34,126 nt of DNA from an uncultured Saprospiraceae bacterium. GTDB lineage: Bacteria > Bacteroidota > Bacteroidia > Chitinophagales > Saprospiraceae. Shown piece by piece: positions 32,422 through 34,126 of the stretch (positions are counted from its first letter, which is position 1; every line of letters begins with the position of its first letter). The translations under genes and the position numbers were made by a program. Under the pieces are notes generated by a model, which had not been told where the DNA came from, did no database searches, and worked only from the letters and a program-made list of their open reading frames with translations. The DNA lies in contig CALCSX010000073.1 of assembly GCA_937894165.1 (NCBI GenBank), forward strand, positions 1-34,126, written 5' to 3'.

Positions 32422-33300
32422 TTAATAAGTTATAATAGACCCCCTCAATGAATAACCAATCATGAAAAGTGCTGATTCCAATTTTCTCATTGAATTTTCT
32501 TCGTTATTGAACTTTGAATTTTCAGCAATTTCCTTCAATAACCAATTCGCATAAATGTTATTCTTGATATGTCTTTTTGGATTATTATTATGTAAAGCTT
32601 TAAAAATAAATTTATCACTGCTAGGGTTTCTTCTATTGATTTTCCCCTCCTCTCCTTTATTGATTCGGGAATTGCCATAGGCGAAATCTAAAACATCCGG
32701 TATTTTATGAGCTTCTGTCTCTTCGAGGAATTGCCTTACAAGGTAACCAAGAGCAGCACCAACTCTACTATCATAGATAACAAAATCATCTATTAATAAT
32801 GAATAGATCTTCGTAAATCCGGAGTTCATGTGAATTTTATCAAAATTGGAGTTAATATCTACAGTTTTAGGAGACAACTTATCTATTGCTTCTTCAAAAT
32901 AGCCGATAACGTCCTTCATGTTCTGCAATGTTGAGACATTCGATCTCGTTACTCCTCCCCATTTTAGTGCAGATGTACAATAAGCTAAAAAATCCTCAGC
33001 ATTCCTTTCTTTTAGAGATTTCCTAAGCCCGTCACTTATAATTTTTAATACTGCTTCACTTTTCTGATAACAATCTCCTTCTCTTAATTCATTATTCGGC
33101 AAGGTGCATTTAAAACCCCATTTATATTTTTCATAGGCATTGTAAATGGAATTACATGACCAATTTTCTTTAGTTTTCCTATTAAAATATTTATGTTGGA
33201 AACTATGTTCATTATCTATCTTTGGAATTATCCATTTAATAAAATTGACTTCATTAACATTGACTTCATTAACATTTTTTATGTAGGTAGTTTTATTCAT
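32422..33300 (-). CDS. OGG-fold-like (8-oxoguanine glycosylase-type) uncharacterised protein
   Basis: 292 residues, ATG at 33298-33300, with a perfect TAnnTTTG box upstream. The centre (~100-190) has ALKWGGV, then SGFTKIYSLLIDDFVIYDSR with VGAALGYLV. That resembles the (S/G)-x-W/F-T-K plus YDSRV signature seen in OGG-fold proteins of bacterial mobile and defence loci. The later YGNSR..RRNPSS and HIKNNIYANWLLKEIAE segments fit the same family pattern from memory. A catalytic Lys/Asp pair cannot be confirmed. The N-terminus carries a recent 15-base tandem duplication (VNEVN repeated). No signal peptide; probably cytoplasmic and nucleic-acid related (inference). Confidence 0.68.
   Translation of the reverse strand: MNKTTYIKNVNEVNVNEVNFIKWIIPKIDNEHSFQHKYFNRKTKENWSCNSIYNAYEKYKWGFKCTLPNNELREGDCYQKSEAVLKIISDGLRKSLKERNAEDFLAYCTSALKWGGVTRSNVSTLQNMKDVIGYFEEAIDKLSPKTVDINSNFDKIHMNSGFTKIYSLLIDDFVIYDSRVGAALGYLVRQFLEETEAHKIPDVLDFAYGNSRINKGEEGKINRRNPSSDKFIFKALHNNNPKRHIKNNIYANWLLKEIAENSKFNNEENSMRKLESALFMIGYSLRGSIITY
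33244..33273. repeat. Perfect 15-bp tandem duplication in the OGG-like gene
   Basis: ATTGACTTCATTAAC occurs twice in a row (33244-33258, 33259-33273). Being a multiple of three it keeps the frame and duplicates five residues near the N-terminus (NEVNVNEVN). Such repeats can expand or contract by slippage without breaking the gene. Confidence 0.9.
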
Positions 33301-33645
33301 AAAATTTAATTTTTGAATTAAGTGTGATTTAAAAAATTATGTATAAATAAAGATTAAGGGTTTTGTATGTAAATACAAACCTAAGATGTTGAATTATGAG
33401 TAGATATGGAAAAAATGAGAAGCACAATCTCTTAATATGGTCGCAAAATACATAATGTTTTTCAAATTTCCAAATAAAAGTCAGAATATATTAGAATAAA
33501 TTCTGTTTTTTGAGTAACAGCCGTATTTTAGTTCAAAATACCATTGTTTTTCCCTACAATCAAATATTGCTAGAATACTTGATTTTTCTCGTTAGTTGGC
33601 AAATATATAATTGATATTTTTCTCGGCAATATGGATTAAGCCAAT
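33301..33645. other. AT-rich intergenic region with one promoter box
   Basis: About 345 bases separating the OGG-like gene from the rightmost gene. Apart from the minus-strand -7 box at 33376-33383 no RNA gene, repeat, terminator or credible small ORF is seen. Confidence 0.55.
33376..33383 (-). promoter_or_regulatory. Bacteroidetes -7 box upstream of the OGG-like gene
   Basis: CAAACCTA on the plus strand reads TAGGTTTG on the minus strand, an exact TAnnTTTG match. It would give a leader of ~70 bases to the ATG at 33300, so the genes downstream of it down to 31111 or beyond may share this promoter. Confidence 0.5.
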
Positions 33646-34113
33646 TTAATACATGTTAATTTGTATCAGTGCATCTTCGCTCAATCCATCAATTTCAATA
33701 TTCATAATTTTACCATTATGTCGAAATAGAATAGTAACTCCTTCAATGTTTGTAGGATCGCTGCTTGTAAAAATCCTTAAAATCTCAAGAATGGTATTTT
33801 TGGCTAAGTTATAATCCTCGTGTGTTATAGTGGATGATATAGCAATATTTGACTTTGGTTCATCAATGTTAAATTCATACTGTTGAATAAAACTTTCACA
33901 CATGTCAACTATTGTTTGAGCATAATTGTGATCTACATTATGAGTACTATGAATTAAAAGTTGAGATGTAAAATAGTCCTTAACTCTTTGATCATAAGTT
34001 ATTGGTATGAATTCTGAATTCTTTAATAGGGTTGAACTTTCATCTACAAATCTGGTAATCTGCTGATTATTTAGGAGGGTCTTAATTACATAACTTGCTG
34101 TCTCAACATCCAT
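33646..34113 (-). CDS. Uncharacterised protein, possibly N-terminally incomplete at the window edge
   Basis: 155 residues from the ATG at 34111-34113, but the frame stays open to the window edge (34114-34125 contain no stop), so the true start may lie beyond it. Not recognised. The visible part begins with a helix-rich stretch (DVETASYVIKTLLNNQQITR), then a FTSQLLIHSTHN segment, and ends with a beta-rich tail (GVTILFRHNGKIMNIEIDGL). No membrane segment or catalytic motif. Same direction as the rest of the accessory block. Confidence 0.6.
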   Translation of the reverse strand: MDVETASYVIKTLLNNQQITRFVDESSTLLKNSEFIPITYDQRVKDYFTSQLLIHSTHNVDHNYAQTIVDMCESFIQQYEFNIDEPKSNIAISSTITHEDYNLAKNTILEILRIFTSSDPTNIEGVTILFRHNGKIMNIEIDGLSEDALIQINMY

Positions 34114-34126
34114 CCTAAGGTCGTGA

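Noticed and set aside
1..34126. CRISPR array or tRNA genes
   Set aside because: No regularly spaced direct repeats with unique spacers, and no cloverleaf apart from the tRNA-like domain of tmRNA, were seen.

Overview
The window looks like chromosomal DNA from a member of the Bacteroidetes, most likely a Saprospiria-type marine or environmental lineage (inference; no 16S is present). The evidence is low GC, several secreted proteins carrying SprB repeats and type IX secretion (T9SS) C-terminal sorting domains, exact matches to the Bacteroidetes -7 promoter box TAnnTTTG ahead of several genes, a tmRNA whose tag is GDNNYALAA (close to the GENNYALAA usual in this phylum), and a TonB-dependent receptor.

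Layout. (1) 1-10443, minus strand: five large cell-surface or secreted proteins. Two are SprB-repeat proteins, one partial and one fused to a thioredoxin domain. Three are tandem paralogues that share an unusual ~400-residue N-terminal region, then an Ig/PKD-like domain, SprB repeats and a T9SS tail. A 740-base gap between the two groups holds three REP-like repeats, a GC-rich hairpin patch and a terminator. (2) 10541-20607: mostly housekeeping genes: cytidine deaminase, a small NqrM-like membrane protein, mazG, rpsO, pnp, the primary sigma factor, two small unknowns, purC, an alanine/saccharopine dehydrogenase-family enzyme and murQ. (3) 20863-21238: tmRNA (ssrA). (4) 21461-24149: five tandem paralogues of a small outer-membrane beta-barrel-like protein, converging on a TonB-dependent receptor and followed by a lipoprotein PQQ-type sugar dehydrogenase. 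(5) 27915-34126, minus strand: an accessory stretch with a frameshifted REP-associated transposase (RAYT), a large DUF3843-like protein, several unknown proteins, a ~60-residue repeat protein, two small membrane proteins and an OGG-fold-like protein.

The clearest undescribed items are these. A small palindromic mobile element (MITE) has an exact 8-bp target duplication behind pnp, and a longer relative sits behind murQ; their GTAA ends and the 8-bp duplication fit the IS66 family. Two lineage-specific tandem expansions are present (three T9SS proteins, five beta-barrel proteins). The poorly characterised accessory block at the right end could be a defence or conflict island, but nothing in the sequence proves that. 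Functions of the unknown genes are not assigned beyond what their sequences show.
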